Source: Jannaschia marina (GTDB lineage: Bacteria; Pseudomonadota; Alphaproteobacteria; Rhodobacterales; Rhodobacteraceae). Taken from it: a stretch of 64,000 nt of DNA. The translations under genes were made by a program, and so were the position numbers. Every line of letters begins with the position of its first letter. Position 1 is the stretch's first letter. The notes under the pieces are model-generated. The model was not told where the DNA came from and made no database searches. It saw only the letters and a program-made list of their open reading frames with translations. Shown here piece by piece: positions 20,900 through 29,494 of this stretch. Where the stretch lies: NCBI RefSeq assembly GCF_013404595.1, contig NZ_JABVAX010000003.1:124001-188000 (forward strand). Reading direction: 5' to 3'.

Positions 20900-22864
20900 T
20901 CAGAGCGGGATGCGGAACTGCGCGAAGCCCTCGTCCGTCACGCCCACTTCCTCGAGCGTCACGCCGGGCACGCCCTCGGAGTAGCCCGCCCCCGCCGGCC
21001 CCGTTTCGAAAAGCACCGTCGTCCCCTCCATCGGGGCGAAGGCCCAGTTGCCGTCGGCCGAGGGGCTGATCGTGCCCTGCTCGACGATGTAGCGGACGAT
21101 GACGTCGCGGTTCGTGTCGGGGGCCTCGAGGATGATGGTCGAGCCGTCCGCGCCGGGGAAGGAGCCACCGCCCGAGGCGCGGTAGTTATTGGTGGCGATC
21201 ACGAATTCCGCGTCCATGTCGAGCGGTGCGCCCTGGTAGGTCAGATCCACGATCCGGTTGGCATCGGGGTTGACGACGGCCCCCTCGCGGTCGAAGCGCG
21301 CGGGCTGACTCAGGTCGATGCGGTATTCGACCCCGTCCATAACGTCGAAGTTGTAGCTCGGGAACTCGGGGTTGAGGAGCGGGGCGTCGGTCGCGCCCGC
21401 CTCCACCTGATTGAACATGCCGGCGGAGCGTTCGAGCCAGTCCTTCACCTGCTGCCCCGTCACCTTCACCGCGCGCACGGTGTTCGGGTAGAGGTAGAGG
21501 TCGGCCACGTTGCGGATCGCCACGTCGCCCGCGGGCACGTCGGTGTAGTACTCCGGTCCGCCGCGACCGCCCGCTTTGAAGGGCGCGGCCGCCGAGAGGA
21601 CCGGCAGGCCCGCGTGTTCCGTCCCGGCCAGAAGCTGCTCGACGTACCATTTCTGTGCGATCGAGACGATCTGCACCGAAGGGTCGTCGGCAACGAGCGC
21701 GAAGTAGGAATGGAGCGGCGCATCCGTCTTGCCCACGGCGCGGCGCACGTATTCGAGCGTGGCCTCGTGGTCGGCGCGGGTCGCCTCGAGGACGGCCGCG
21801 TCGCTCTCGACCTGCGGCGTCCAGCTGCGATCCTCGCCCCGCAACGCGATCGGCCGCAGCTCCGACGCGGTCGCCGCCACGCGCCATTCGCCGCCGTCGC
21901 GCTCCAGCATCAGGTCGACGAGGCCCATGTGGCTGCCCCAGAAGCCGGGCATCACGGCGGGCTTGCCGTGGATCGTGCCCGCGGTCGCATCCACGCCCTC
22001 GATGCCGGCGTAGGCCTCACCCGGGAATTCCTGGTGATGGTGCCCGGTCAGCACGACGTCGATGCCCGGAACCGCGGCCAGCGGCACGGCCGCGTTCTCC
22101 ATCATGTCCTCGGCCACGGCCCCGCCGATCCCGGAGTGGGCGAGCGCGATGATGATGTCGCAGCCGACCTCCTTCATCTGGGGCACGAAGGTCTCGGCCG
22201 TCTTGATGATGTCGCGGACCTTCACGTTGCCTTCGAGGTGGCGGCGGTCCCACTGCATGATCTGGGGCGGCGTGAAGCCGATGATGCCGATCATGATCGG
22301 ATGCGCCTCGCCCGCGCCATCGACGATCTCGCGCTGGATGATGGCGTAGGGCGGCACGAGTGTCTTGTCGTCGAGCGCGCTCTCGCCCTGTTCGGTGGCG
22401 ACGTTGGCGAGCACGACGGGGAAATCCGCGCCCCCGAGGGCCTTCATCAGGAAGTCGAGGCCGTAGTTGAATTCGTGGTTGCCGATGGTCGCCGCATCGA
22501 AGCCCAGCGTGTTCATCGCCGTGATGACGGGGTGGACGTCGCCTTCCTTGAGTCCGCGCTCGTAGGCCATGAAGTCGCCCATCGGGTTGCCCTGCAGGAA
22601 ATCCCCGTTGTCGAGGACGAGGCTGTTGGCGGACTCCGCGCGGACCTGTTCGATCAGGCTCGCCGTACGCGCCAGTCCGACCGTGTCGACCTCCCGGTCG
22701 CCGTAGTAGTCGTAGGGCCAGACGTGGACATGCAGGTCGGTCGTCTCGGCAATGCGCAGATGCGCCTGGTTCGCCTGCGCGCGGGCGGCGAAGGGGTGGA
22801 CCATGACCAGCCCGGCTCCGGCGGCGGCGGTGGAGGTGAGGAAGCGGCGGCGGGTAAGGGGCAT
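20900..22864 (-). CDS. cpdB: Bifunctional 2',3'-cyclic-nucleotide 2'-phosphodiesterase / 3'-nucleotidase
   Basis: A periplasmic enzyme that degrades 2',3'-cyclic nucleotides to nucleosides for phosphate scavenging. It has 654 residues and a Tat-type signal (TRRRFLTSTAAAGAGLVM, cleaved near AARA). The metallophosphatase domain shows DLHVHVWPYDYY, VLDNGDFLQGNPMGDF, the GNHEFNYGLDF motif, ALAHSG and TGHHHQEFPG. The C-terminal 5'-nucleotidase domain includes YPNTVRAVKVTGQQVKDWLE and ATNNYRASGGGSFPG. A phosphate-regulated promoter could be expected but no Pho box was recognised. Confidence 0.95.
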   Translation of the reverse strand: MPLTRRRFLTSTAAAGAGLVMVHPFAARAQANQAHLRIAETTDLHVHVWPYDYYGDREVDTVGLARTASLIEQVRAESANSLVLDNGDFLQGNPMGDFMAYERGLKEGDVHPVITAMNTLGFDAATIGNHEFNYGLDFLMKALGGADFPVVLANVATEQGESALDDKTLVPPYAIIQREIVDGAGEAHPIMIGIIGFTPPQIMQWDRRHLEGNVKVRDIIKTAETFVPQMKEVGCDIIIALAHSGIGGAVAEDMMENAAVPLAAVPGIDVVLTGHHHQEFPGEAYAGIEGVDATAGTIHGKPAVMPGFWGSHMGLVDLMLERDGGEWRVAATASELRPIALRGEDRSWTPQVESDAAVLEATRADHEATLEYVRRAVGKTDAPLHSYFALVADDPSVQIVSIAQKWYVEQLLAGTEHAGLPVLSAAAPFKAGGRGGPEYYTDVPAGDVAIRNVADLYLYPNTVRAVKVTGQQVKDWLERSAGMFNQVEAGATDAPLLNPEFPSYNFDVMDGVEYRIDLSQPARFDREGAVVNPDANRIVDLTYQGAPLDMDAEFVIATNNYRASGGGSFPGADGSTIILEAPDTNRDVIVRYIVEQGTISPSADGNWAFAPMEGTTVLFETGPAGAGYSEGVPGVTLEEVGVTDEGFAQFRIPL

Positions 22865-22963
22865 GGTCGATCTCCGTGTTGCACGAGTCGCAGTCTAGCG
22901 CCGGATGTTGCGGGGATGTGAACCTTTTGCCCAGATCCGGGCGAAGCCTTGCCCGCCTCTTCG

Positions 22964-23674
22964 TCACGACCGTTCGAGCATCGCCCAGAAAAAGGGCCCG
23001 ACGCGCGCAAGCTGTGCGACCGTCCATCCGCTCGCCTGTGCCAAGTCGTCCACCTCGTTCGGTTCCGGGTGATACCATGGTATTTCCGGCGCGACCTGCC
23101 CGTCGTAGGCGAAGGACATGCCGATCTCTCCGCGCCTACGCCCCGCCGCGCGGTTTCGTGCGTGATAGGACAGATGCGCGGGCTCGTCCGTCCGGGCGAT
23201 GTCGATTCCGGTCAGGAGGAGCCGCCCCTTCGGCGCGGCGATCCGGTGCAGGCGTGCAAAGAGCGCAACCGCCCCCGCGAAATCTCCCCCGATGCCGACG
23301 TTGTTGCCGAAAAGCGTGATGGTGCGGGGCCGCTCCGGAAGGTTCGGTTGATCGGGGCCCATGATGTCGTGGAGCACCACATTTTCGAGCCCCCGCTCCC
23401 GGCAGACGGCGATCGCGCCCGGCGAGACGTCTATGCCGTGAGCAGCGATGCCTTGGCCGGCGCACCAGAGAAGGTGCCGTCCGGCCCCGCAGCCGACGTC
23501 GAGAAGCGGCCCCTCGGCATGGGCGAGCGCGGCGGCTTCGACGGGGGAGGGGGCGTCGCGGAAATAGACCCCGGGGCTGTGATCGTCGACCCAGCCGTCG
23601 TCGCGGGTGATGTGGATCACCTCTTCCGTCCGACCCGCGTGATAGGCTCGAAGTGCCTCGCCGAAGACATCCAT
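22964..23674 (-). CDS. Class I SAM-dependent methyltransferase
   Basis: A 236-residue soluble methyltransferase. Motif I is LLDVGCGAGRHLLW at about residue 57, followed by the acidic end of strand 2 in AHGIDVSPGAIAVCRERG and motif IV-like ENVVLHDIMG. The C-terminus SFAYDGQVAPEIPWYHPEPN suggests a small-molecule rather than DNA or RNA target. It stands alone on the minus strand between cpdB and the ribosomal protein operon. Substrate unknown. Confidence 0.88.
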   Translation of the reverse strand: MDVFGEALRAYHAGRTEEVIHITRDDGWVDDHSPGVYFRDAPSPVEAAALAHAEGPLLDVGCGAGRHLLWCAGQGIAAHGIDVSPGAIAVCRERGLENVVLHDIMGPDQPNLPERPRTITLFGNNVGIGGDFAGAVALFARLHRIAAPKGRLLLTGIDIARTDEPAHLSYHARNRAAGRRRGEIGMSFAYDGQVAPEIPWYHPEPNEVDDLAQASGWTVAQLARVGPFFWAMLERS

Positions 23675-23777
23675 GGGTCAGTTCCTTCTCGCCATCTTCC
23701 GACGATCAGGGTGCAGGGGCGGCCGGATTGCAAACCGAACACCCCTCGGCAGGCGCTGACCCGCCGGTGCCTTCCGA

Positions 23778-23807
23778 ACGAAACGGGCCGCCCCGAAGGA
23801 CGGCCCG
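23778..23807 (-). terminator. Intrinsic terminator of the rpsF-rpsR-rplI operon
   Basis: Stem CGGGCCGTCC/GGGCGGCCCG closed by a TTCG tetraloop on the minus strand, followed by TTTCG. It lies 26 bases after the rplI stop. Confidence 0.8.
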
Positions 23808-23832
23808 ATGTCGATCGGCAGTGGCGACCGGA

Positions 23833-24471
23833 TCAGTCCGGCTGCTCCTCGCCGTCGTCGCTCTGGCCTTCCGGCGTCTCGACCGGGCCGGCGTCGTCGC
23901 CATCGAAGACGTCGGCAGCGGAGCCGATGTCATCGAAGAGCTCGGAGATCTCGAACTCGGCGGCGGCCTCTTCTTCGGCGGCCAGTTCCTGGATGGACTT
24001 GCCGGCGGCCTGAAGCTCGGCCTCTTCGGGCGAGCGGGCCACGTTCAGCTCGATCTCGACCTCGACCTCGGGGTGCAGGCGCACGAAGACGGTGTGCAGC
24101 CCGAGCTCCTTGATCGGTGCGCCGAGCGCGACCTGGCCGCGGGCCACTGTGAACCCGGCTTCGGTCGCGGCCTCGGCGGCGTCACGGGTGGTGACGGAGC
24201 CGTAGAGCGAACCGGCGTCGGAGGCCGAGCGGATGATGACGAACTGCTCGCCGGCGAGCTTCTCGCCCAGGGCCTCGGCTTCCTTGCGGGTTTCGAGGTT
24301 CTGCGCTTCGAGCTGCGCCTTGCGGCCCTCGAACGCCTTGACGTTCTGCTCGGAGGCAGACAGCGCCTTGCCCTGCGGGAGCAGGAAGTTGCGCGCGTAC
24401 CCGGGCTTGACGTCAACGACGTCGCCCATCTGGCCCAGCTTGGCCACGCGCTCCAGAAGGATCACTTGCAT
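23833..24471 (-). CDS. rplI: 50S ribosomal protein L9 with acidic C-terminal tail
   Basis: L9 bridges the L1 stalk base and acts in translation fidelity. The first 150 residues are standard, beginning [20 protein letters not shown] with the signature [13 protein letters not shown]. The protein then runs on to 212 residues with a tail rich in Glu and Asp ([20 protein letters not shown], then [16 protein letters not shown]). Bacterial L9 is usually about 150 residues; alphaproteobacterial L9 is commonly longer. AAGGAG lies eight bases upstream of the start. It is the last gene of rpsF-rpsR-rplI. Confidence 0.97.
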   Translation of the reverse strand: MQVILLERVAKLGQMGDVVDVKPGYARNFLLPQGKALSASEQNVKAFEGRKAQLEAQNLETRKEAEALGEKLAGEQFVIIRSASDAGSLYGSVTTRDAAEAATEAGFTVARGQVALGAPIKELGLHTVFVRLHPEVEVEIELNVARSPEEAELQAAGKSIQELAAEEEAAAEFEISELFDDIGSAADVFDGDDAGPVETPEGQSDDGEEQPD

Positions 24472-24483
24472 TGCATGGTCTCC

Positions 24484-24711
24484 TTATTTGACGGCGTAGG
24501 GCAGCAGAGCCAGGAACCGGGCGCGCTTGATGGCACGCGCCAGCTTGCGCTGGTTCTTGGCCGAGACGGCCGTGATGCGGGACGGAACGATCTTACCGCG
24601 CTCGCTGATGTAGCGCTGCAGCAGACGGGTGTCCTTGTAGTCGATCTTCGGGGCATTCGGGCCCTCGAAGGGATCGGACTTGCGACGGCGGAAGAAGGGT
24701 TTGGCAGCCAT
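24484..24711 (-). CDS. rpsR: 30S ribosomal protein S18
   Basis: A 75-residue protein with the S18 signature [20 protein letters not shown] and [20 protein letters not shown]. It starts [18 protein letters not shown], which is typical of alphaproteobacteria. It lies 12 bases after rpsF and 12 bases before rplI in the usual operon. Confidence 0.98.
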   Translation of the reverse strand: MAAKPFFRRRKSDPFEGPNAPKIDYKDTRLLQRYISERGKIVPSRITAVSAKNQRKLARAIKRARFLALLPYAVK

Positions 24712-24723
24712 GTGTCTCTCTCC

Positions 24724-25077
24724 TTACCGGCGTTCGCGGCGGTCGGACCGCTCGTCGCGCTTTTGCATCTGGATCGAAGGACCTTCCTCGTGGGCGTCGA
24801 CCTTCACGGTCAGCACGCGCATGACGTCGTCATGCAGTCGGCACAGACGCTCCATCTCCTGCACGGCATCCGACGGGGCGTCGGTGCGCAGGAAGGCGTA
24901 GTGGCCCTTGCGGTTCTTGTTGATCTTGTAGGCCATGGTCTTCACGCCCCAGTACTCGCTCTCGACGACGGTGCCGCCGTTGTCCGCGAGGACGGTGCTG
25001 AAGTGTTCCACAAGGCCTTCGGCCTGCGCGGTGGACAGATCCTGCCGCGAAATCATGACATGCTCGTAGAGCGGCAT
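24724..25077 (-). CDS. rpsF: 30S ribosomal protein S6
   Basis: S6 forms a dimer with S18 on the small subunit platform. The 117-residue protein starts MPLYEHVMISRQDLS and has the conserved YWGVKTMAYKINKNRKGHYA segment, followed by a charged tail ending RSDRRERR. AGGAG lies seven bases before the ATG. It heads the operon; the promoter should lie in the 240-base divergent gap upstream. Confidence 0.98.
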   Translation of the reverse strand: MPLYEHVMISRQDLSTAQAEGLVEHFSTVLADNGGTVVESEYWGVKTMAYKINKNRKGHYAFLRTDAPSDAVQEMERLCRLHDDVMRVLTVKVDAHEEGPSIQMQKRDERSDRRERR

Positions 25078-25317
25078 GCGAACTCCTGTTTTGTCGTCGC
25101 GCGTTTCATAGCCCGGGGCTGATCCCGCCCCCCGGACACGAGAGACCACGCGGTTCAAAGGCGTGGCGGGATGGGCGGGATATAGCGATCTGCACTGCGG
25201 GCGCAACCCGTCGCGGTGCCATCCGCCCGCTCCCGCGTCGTCTTTGTCGGGGCGGGGGAACGGAATCACCGCCTGATGGTTCTTTCGGCAGAGACATCGT
25301 ACATTTAGGAGACTGAT

Positions 25318-26232
25318 ATGCTTCGCATTTTCGGAACGACCGCCATTGCGCTCGCCCTTGCCGCGCCGGCCTACGCCGACAGCCACGCCACGGAGGGCGA
25401 GGAGACCGAGGCGGTCACCGCAGAGGAGACGGCAGAGGGCGACGCCGCGGAGGATGCCGGCACCGGCGAGACCGGGTCCGAAGACGGCGAGGCAGAGGGG
25501 GATGCCGCCGCCGAGGACGACGCCGGCGACGGGGAAGCGCCGGACGCCGAGGCGGGCACCGATGGGGCCGATCCCGCGTCAGAGACCGACGGCGAGAGCG
25601 ATGCGCCAGCCGGGGAGGCGGAAGGAGACGGCGAGAGCTCCGCGGAGACCGGCGACGCGGCGGAAGACGGCGATGCGGCGGCGGAGAGCGAAGACGGCGC
25701 TGCGTCGGACGAGAATGCCGAAGGTGATGAAGCCGCGGCCGAAGGGGCGCAAGACGAGGCGGCCGCCGAGGACGGGGCCGCCGAAGACGGCGAGGCGGCC
25801 GCTGACGGCGATGCGGCTCCCGAAGGCGAAGACGCCGCCGGCCCGGAAGACGCGGCGATGCTCGACATGACCGGCGCGCTCAGCTTGGCCATGCTTGCCG
25901 ACGCGGAAATCTTTACGCTGGCGGCCGGCGTGGACGACGCGACCTGGGCCAACGAGGGTGACATGGAGTTCAACGCGGCCGTCATGGGTCCGGGTGTCGT
26001 GCGCGAAACCGTCGGGTCGGTCGTCGACGTGATGATTTCCCGCGACGGCCAGGTGCTCGGCGTCGTCGCTGAAGTAGGGGGCTTCCTCGGGCTCGGGGAG
26101 ACGGAGGTTCTGCTGCCGATGACCGACGTGCGCATCATCGAGGCCGACGCTGACGAGATCGCCGTAGTGACGCTGCTGACACAGGCCGAGATCGAGCAAT
26201 TGTCGGCTCCCGGTGAAGAGGCTGCGGAATAG
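25318..26232 (+). CDS. Secreted acidic protein with C-terminal PRC-barrel domain
   Basis: A 304-residue protein with a Sec signal peptide (cleavage near AYADS, residue 21). Residues of about 25-180 are low complexity, built almost only from Glu, Asp, Ala, Gly, Ser and Thr, with a very large negative charge. The C-terminal part, roughly 205-295, is a PRC-barrel-like fold (VVDVMISRDGQVLGVVAEVG, LGLGETEVLLPMTDVRI). GGAGA lies just upstream of the ATG. The acidic stretch would be an unstructured periplasmic linker or cation-binding segment. The function is unknown. Confidence 0.8.
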   Translation: MLRIFGTTAIALALAAPAYADSHATEGEETEAVTAEETAEGDAAEDAGTGETGSEDGEAEGDAAAEDDAGDGEAPDAEAGTDGADPASETDGESDAPAGEAEGDGESSAETGDAAEDGDAAAESEDGAASDENAEGDEAAAEGAQDEAAAEDGAAEDGEAAADGDAAPEGEDAAGPEDAAMLDMTGALSLAMLADAEIFTLAAGVDDATWANEGDMEFNAAVMGPGVVRETVGSVVDVMISRDGQVLGVVAEVGGFLGLGETEVLLPMTDVRIIEADADEIAVVTLLTQAEIEQLSAPGEEAAE

Positions 26233-26258
26233 CGCAGGGCCCGCAAGCCGAAAGGATC

Positions 26259-26294
26259 GGACTCCGGGGGTATATGCCTCCGGGGTCTCTTTAT
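26259..26294 (+). terminator. Terminator of the acidic PRC-barrel gene
   Basis: Hairpin GACTCCGGGGG/CCTCCGGGGTC with two G-T pairs and loop TATATG, followed by CTCTTTAT. It abuts the pabB stop on the other strand. Confidence 0.7.
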
Positions 26295-27409
26295 CAGGCC
26301 CGCGCCGTGTCCAGCAGCGCAAATCGCGCCTTCAACAGCGCCTCGTCGTACTCGTCCCGCGCGGTGCTGTCGTGGACGATGCCGCCGCCCACCGAAAGCT
26401 CCGCCCGTCCATCCGCGTGGCACGTCAGGGTTCGGATCGAGACACCGAATTCCATCGCGCCGTTCGGGGCGATCCATCCGACCGCCCCGCAGTAGGCCCC
26501 GCGTGGGCCGGCCTCCAGCTCTTCGATGATCTGCATCGCCCGGATCTTTGGCGCACCGGTAACCGAGCCGCAGGGAAAGAGCGCCGTGAAGAGGTCCGAC
26601 AGGCCGGTGCCCCCGCGAAGGCGCGAGGTGATGCGGGAGGTCATCTGGTGCAGGGTCGCATAGGTCTCGACGGCGAAGAGTTCGGGCACCGCGACACTGC
26701 CGACGTCGGAAACCCGGGCCATGTCGTTGCGCAGCAGATCCACGATCATCAGGTTCTCGGCCCGGTTCTTCTCGGATGTCGTCAGCCACCTGCGTTGTGC
26801 AGCATCCGCCGGCGCGTCCGCGCCCCTCCGCGCGGTGCCCTTCATCGGCCGCGCCTCGAGCGTGCCGTCGCCCGCGACCCGGAAGAACAGCTCCGGCGAC
26901 CGCGACAGGAGCGCAGGCCCGCCGAGGTCCACCAGCGCGCCGTGGGGCACCGGCTGCCGCGCGGCGAGGCGGGCATGAAGACCAAGGAGGTCGCCGGACC
27001 ACCGCGCGCTTAGCGGGAAGGTCAGATTGGCCTGATAGATGTCCCCGGCCGCGATATAGGCCTGCACCCGCTCGAAGGCCGTCTTATAGGTCGCGAAGGT
27101 CCAGAGCGGCTCGGGCGTGGTCAGATCGCCGTCGCCGGCCGCCGCGGGCGGCGCGGAGGGCCTGTCGAAGACGCCGAATTGCAGAAGGGGCACCTCGGCG
27201 CGGCGGGGCCCGGCAAGTTTCGGCAGGAGCGCCGCGCCCAGCTCGTAGCTCGCCGCACCCGCGAGCCACAGATCCTCGGCACGGGCGGCTTCCATGCGGG
27301 CGAAGGCACCCTCTACCTCCTCGGCGGTGTCCGCCCGGATTACCGCGCGCGGGGCTTCGAAGAGGGTGCCGCCGGGCCTGGGCCCACGGTCGAAGAGAAC
27401 GCGCGCCAC
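26294..27409 (-). CDS. pabB: Aminodeoxychorismate synthase component I
   Basis: PabB combines chorismate with ammonia to give 4-amino-4-deoxychorismate for folate synthesis. The 371-residue protein is of the chorismate-binding family. It has AYIAAGDIYQANLTFPLSAR, SRSPELFFRVAGDGTLEARP, the MKGTARRG and SEKNRAENLMIVDLLRNDMA motifs, and the C-terminal FPCGSVTGAPKIRAMQIIEE and AYCGAVGWIAPNGAMEF. The GTG at 27409 lies two bases after the stop of the upstream Dabb gene, indicating coupling. No amidotransferase (pabA) or lyase (pabC) is adjacent. Confidence 0.93.
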   Translation of the reverse strand: MARVLFDRGPRPGGTLFEAPRAVIRADTAEEVEGAFARMEAARAEDLWLAGAASYELGAALLPKLAGPRRAEVPLLQFGVFDRPSAPPAAAGDGDLTTPEPLWTFATYKTAFERVQAYIAAGDIYQANLTFPLSARWSGDLLGLHARLAARQPVPHGALVDLGGPALLSRSPELFFRVAGDGTLEARPMKGTARRGADAPADAAQRRWLTTSEKNRAENLMIVDLLRNDMARVSDVGSVAVPELFAVETYATLHQMTSRITSRLRGGTGLSDLFTALFPCGSVTGAPKIRAMQIIEELEAGPRGAYCGAVGWIAPNGAMEFGVSIRTLTCHADGRAELSVGGGIVHDSTARDEYDEALLKARFALLDTARA

Positions 27410-27411
27410 CC

Positions 27412-27705
27412 TCAGAAGTCCGCCGCGATGCGCAGCTCGCGCAGGGGGCGGACCACGTCGATGGACTGCTGGTAGATCGGATGCGCCTTGTAGGCCTCCA
27501 TGGCCTCGGTGCTCGCGAATTCGGCGTAGACCACCACGTCGACCTCGCCCGAGAGCGCATCGGCCCGCGTGTTGCGCCGCACCTCGAAGAGCTCGGAATG
27601 CGGAATCTCGGCCAGCATCGACAGGCCCGCGACGATCCGGTCGATGTCGGCGGCGTCCCTTGCGCTGAAGAAGACGACGTGGCGAATGGCGGGGCGAGCG
27701 GGCAC
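27412..27705 (-). CDS. Dabb (stress-responsive A/B barrel) domain protein
   Basis: A 97-residue dimeric alpha-beta barrel protein: IRHVVFFSARDAADIDRIVA, then EVDVVVYAEFASTEAMEAYK and HPIYQQSIDVVRPL. GTG is chosen as start because GGAGGA lies six bases upstream and the next in-frame start is inside the domain. It is directly followed by pabB in the same transcript. The family includes small oxygenase- and cyclase-like enzymes, but no specific function can be read. Confidence 0.87.
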   Translation of the reverse strand: MPARPAIRHVVFFSARDAADIDRIVAGLSMLAEIPHSELFEVRRNTRADALSGEVDVVVYAEFASTEAMEAYKAHPIYQQSIDVVRPLRELRIAADF

Positions 27706-27896
27706 GGGCGATCCTCCGGAGAGCTGCGGATACTGCGGCCTCGCTAGACAAAGCCGACAGCCGGCGAAAGCCCGATCACGTTTGCTTGGGGCGCGGTGCG
27801 GCGCCGCACAGGGCCTGTTGAAAGTCTCGAGGTTTCGCACATCTTTTTGATCGGGGATGATCCACGCAATCCGAACCCGCTCGAAAGGACCTTGCC

Positions 27897-28472
27897 ATGA
27901 TCCGGACCACCACCGCCGCCGCCCTGATGCTCGCCGCCGCACCCGCCCTTGCCGACACCGAGACCTACGAGGTCGATGCCAGCCACGCGCAGACGCTCTT
28001 CAGCTACAACCACCTCGGCTACTCCACGACCTTCGGGATGTTCTCGGGTTGGGAAGGCACGATCGAGTTCGACGCCGAAGCTCCCGAGAACTCCTCGGTC
28101 GAGGTCTCGATCCCGGCGTCGGCCATGTTTACGGGCTGGGAAAAGCGCGACGAGCACTTCTCCTCGCCCGACTTCCTCGATGCGGCCGCGAACGACGTGG
28201 TCACCTTCGTTTCGACCGGAATCGAGGTGACGGGCGAGAACACCGCCAACATAACGGGCGACCTGACGCTCGGCGGCGTGACGCAGGAAGTCACCCTCGA
28301 GGCCACGCTCAACCAGATGGGCGACCATCCGCAGCAGCAGAAACCCTGGCTCGGCTTCGACGCCACCACGACGCTTCTGCGTTCGGATTTCGACGCCGGG
28401 GCCTTCGCGCCCTTCGTCTCGGACGAAGTCGAGGTGACGATCTCCATCGAGGCCGGCAAGGCCGACGCCTGA
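27897..28472 (+). CDS. Periplasmic YceI-family protein
   Basis: A 191-residue lipocalin-like protein that binds polyisoprenoid or similar lipid chains. A signal peptide is at residues 1-19 (AAALMLAAAPALADT). The mature part opens YEVDASHAQTLFSYNHLGYS and shows the YceI pattern SVEVSIPASAMFTGWEKRDE, FLDAAANDVVTFVSTGIEV, ANITGDLTLGGVTQEVTLEA and ALRSDF-like SDFDAGAFAP. AAAGGAC lies upstream of the ATG. It diverges from the Dabb-pabB operon. Confidence 0.93.
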   Translation: MIRTTTAAALMLAAAPALADTETYEVDASHAQTLFSYNHLGYSTTFGMFSGWEGTIEFDAEAPENSSVEVSIPASAMFTGWEKRDEHFSSPDFLDAAANDVVTFVSTGIEVTGENTANITGDLTLGGVTQEVTLEATLNQMGDHPQQQKPWLGFDATTTLLRSDFDAGAFAPFVSDEVEVTISIEAGKADA

Positions 28473-28557
28473 TCCCGTCGCCCGGGATCGCCGGCCCGGC
28501 TGGCGGTCCCGGTCCATCCGGCTTGACCCGGGCGGGCGCAAGATGCCCCATGCGCGG

Positions 28558-29436
28558 ATGAACTCGATAGACGACGTCCAGACCCGCCTTGCCGATCAAT
28601 CCTATGTGTGCGGCCGGTCGCTCGCCACGGTGATTTACCTTGCGCTCACGCTCGGGCGGCCCGTCTTCCTCGAGGGTGAGGCCGGCACCGGCAAGACCGA
28701 GGTCGCCAAGGCGTTGGCCGCGAGCCTCGGGCGGCGGCTCATTCGACTGCAGTGCTACGAGGGGCTCGACGCCGCCTCGGCGGTCTATGAGTGGAACTTC
28801 GCGGCCCAGATGCTCGCCCTGCGCCGGGCCGAGACGACGGGTGAGGCCGCGCCCGACCTCTTTTCCGACGACTTCCTGATCGCGCGCCCGCTTCTGGAGG
28901 CGATGCGGCCCCAGCCGGGCGGCGCGCCGGTCCTCCTGATCGACGAGATCGACCGCACGGATGCGCCCTTCGAGGCGTTCCTCCTGGAGGCGCTGTCGGA
29001 CTTCCAGGTGACCATCCCCGAGACCGGGCCGGTCACCGCGCCCGAGCCCCCCATCGTCATCCTGACGTCCAATCGCACGCGCGAGGTGCACGACGCCCTG
29101 AAGCGCCGTTGCCTCTACCATTGGGTCGACTACCCGAGTCACGCACGCGAGATGGAGATCCTCGCTGCCCGCGCGCCCGAGGCCGCCGCGCGCCTGAGCC
29201 GCGAGGTCGTGGCCTTCGTGCAGGCTTTGCGCACGGAGGATCTGTTCAAGAAACCCGGCGTCGCCGAGACGATCGACTGGGCGAAATGCCTTCTGGCGCT
29301 CGACATGATCGAACTGTCGCCCGAGGTGATCGCCGACACGCTCGGCGCGCTCTTGAAGTATCAGGACGACATCCAGAAGCTGCAGGGCTCGGAGGCCAAA
29401 CGCATCCTCGACGAGGTGCGGGCGGAACTCGCGTGA
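28558..29436 (+). CDS. MoxR-family AAA+ ATPase, CoxD-like
   Basis: A 292-residue ATPase that, with a VWA partner, matures molybdenum hydroxylases; in Oligotropha, CoxD is needed to build the [CuSMoO2] centre of CO dehydrogenase. Walker A is GEAGTGKT at residues 40-47, Walker B LLIDEIDR at about 126, sensor 1 ILTSNRTREV, and the arginine-finger region LKRRCLYHWVDYPS. An ATG at 28543 would add five residues. It is followed 58 bases later by the VWA gene, the usual coxD-coxE pair. The target is likely the hydroxylase encoded 7 kb downstream. Confidence 0.88.
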   Translation: MNSIDDVQTRLADQSYVCGRSLATVIYLALTLGRPVFLEGEAGTGKTEVAKALAASLGRRLIRLQCYEGLDAASAVYEWNFAAQMLALRRAETTGEAAPDLFSDDFLIARPLLEAMRPQPGGAPVLLIDEIDRTDAPFEAFLLEALSDFQVTIPETGPVTAPEPPIVILTSNRTREVHDALKRRCLYHWVDYPSHAREMEILAARAPEAAARLSREVVAFVQALRTEDLFKKPGVAETIDWAKCLLALDMIELSPEVIADTLGALLKYQDDIQKLQGSEAKRILDEVRAELA

Positions 29437-29494
29437 AGATCGGCCGTTCGGCCGGAGATGCCTTGGCACCCGACCGCAGGGGACGGGTGCTCTG

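Noticed and set aside
28471..28489. GATCCCG/CGGGATC hairpin after the YceI gene as a terminator
   Set aside because: It has a short stem and no T-run, and the MoxR gene follows on the same strand within 90 bases.
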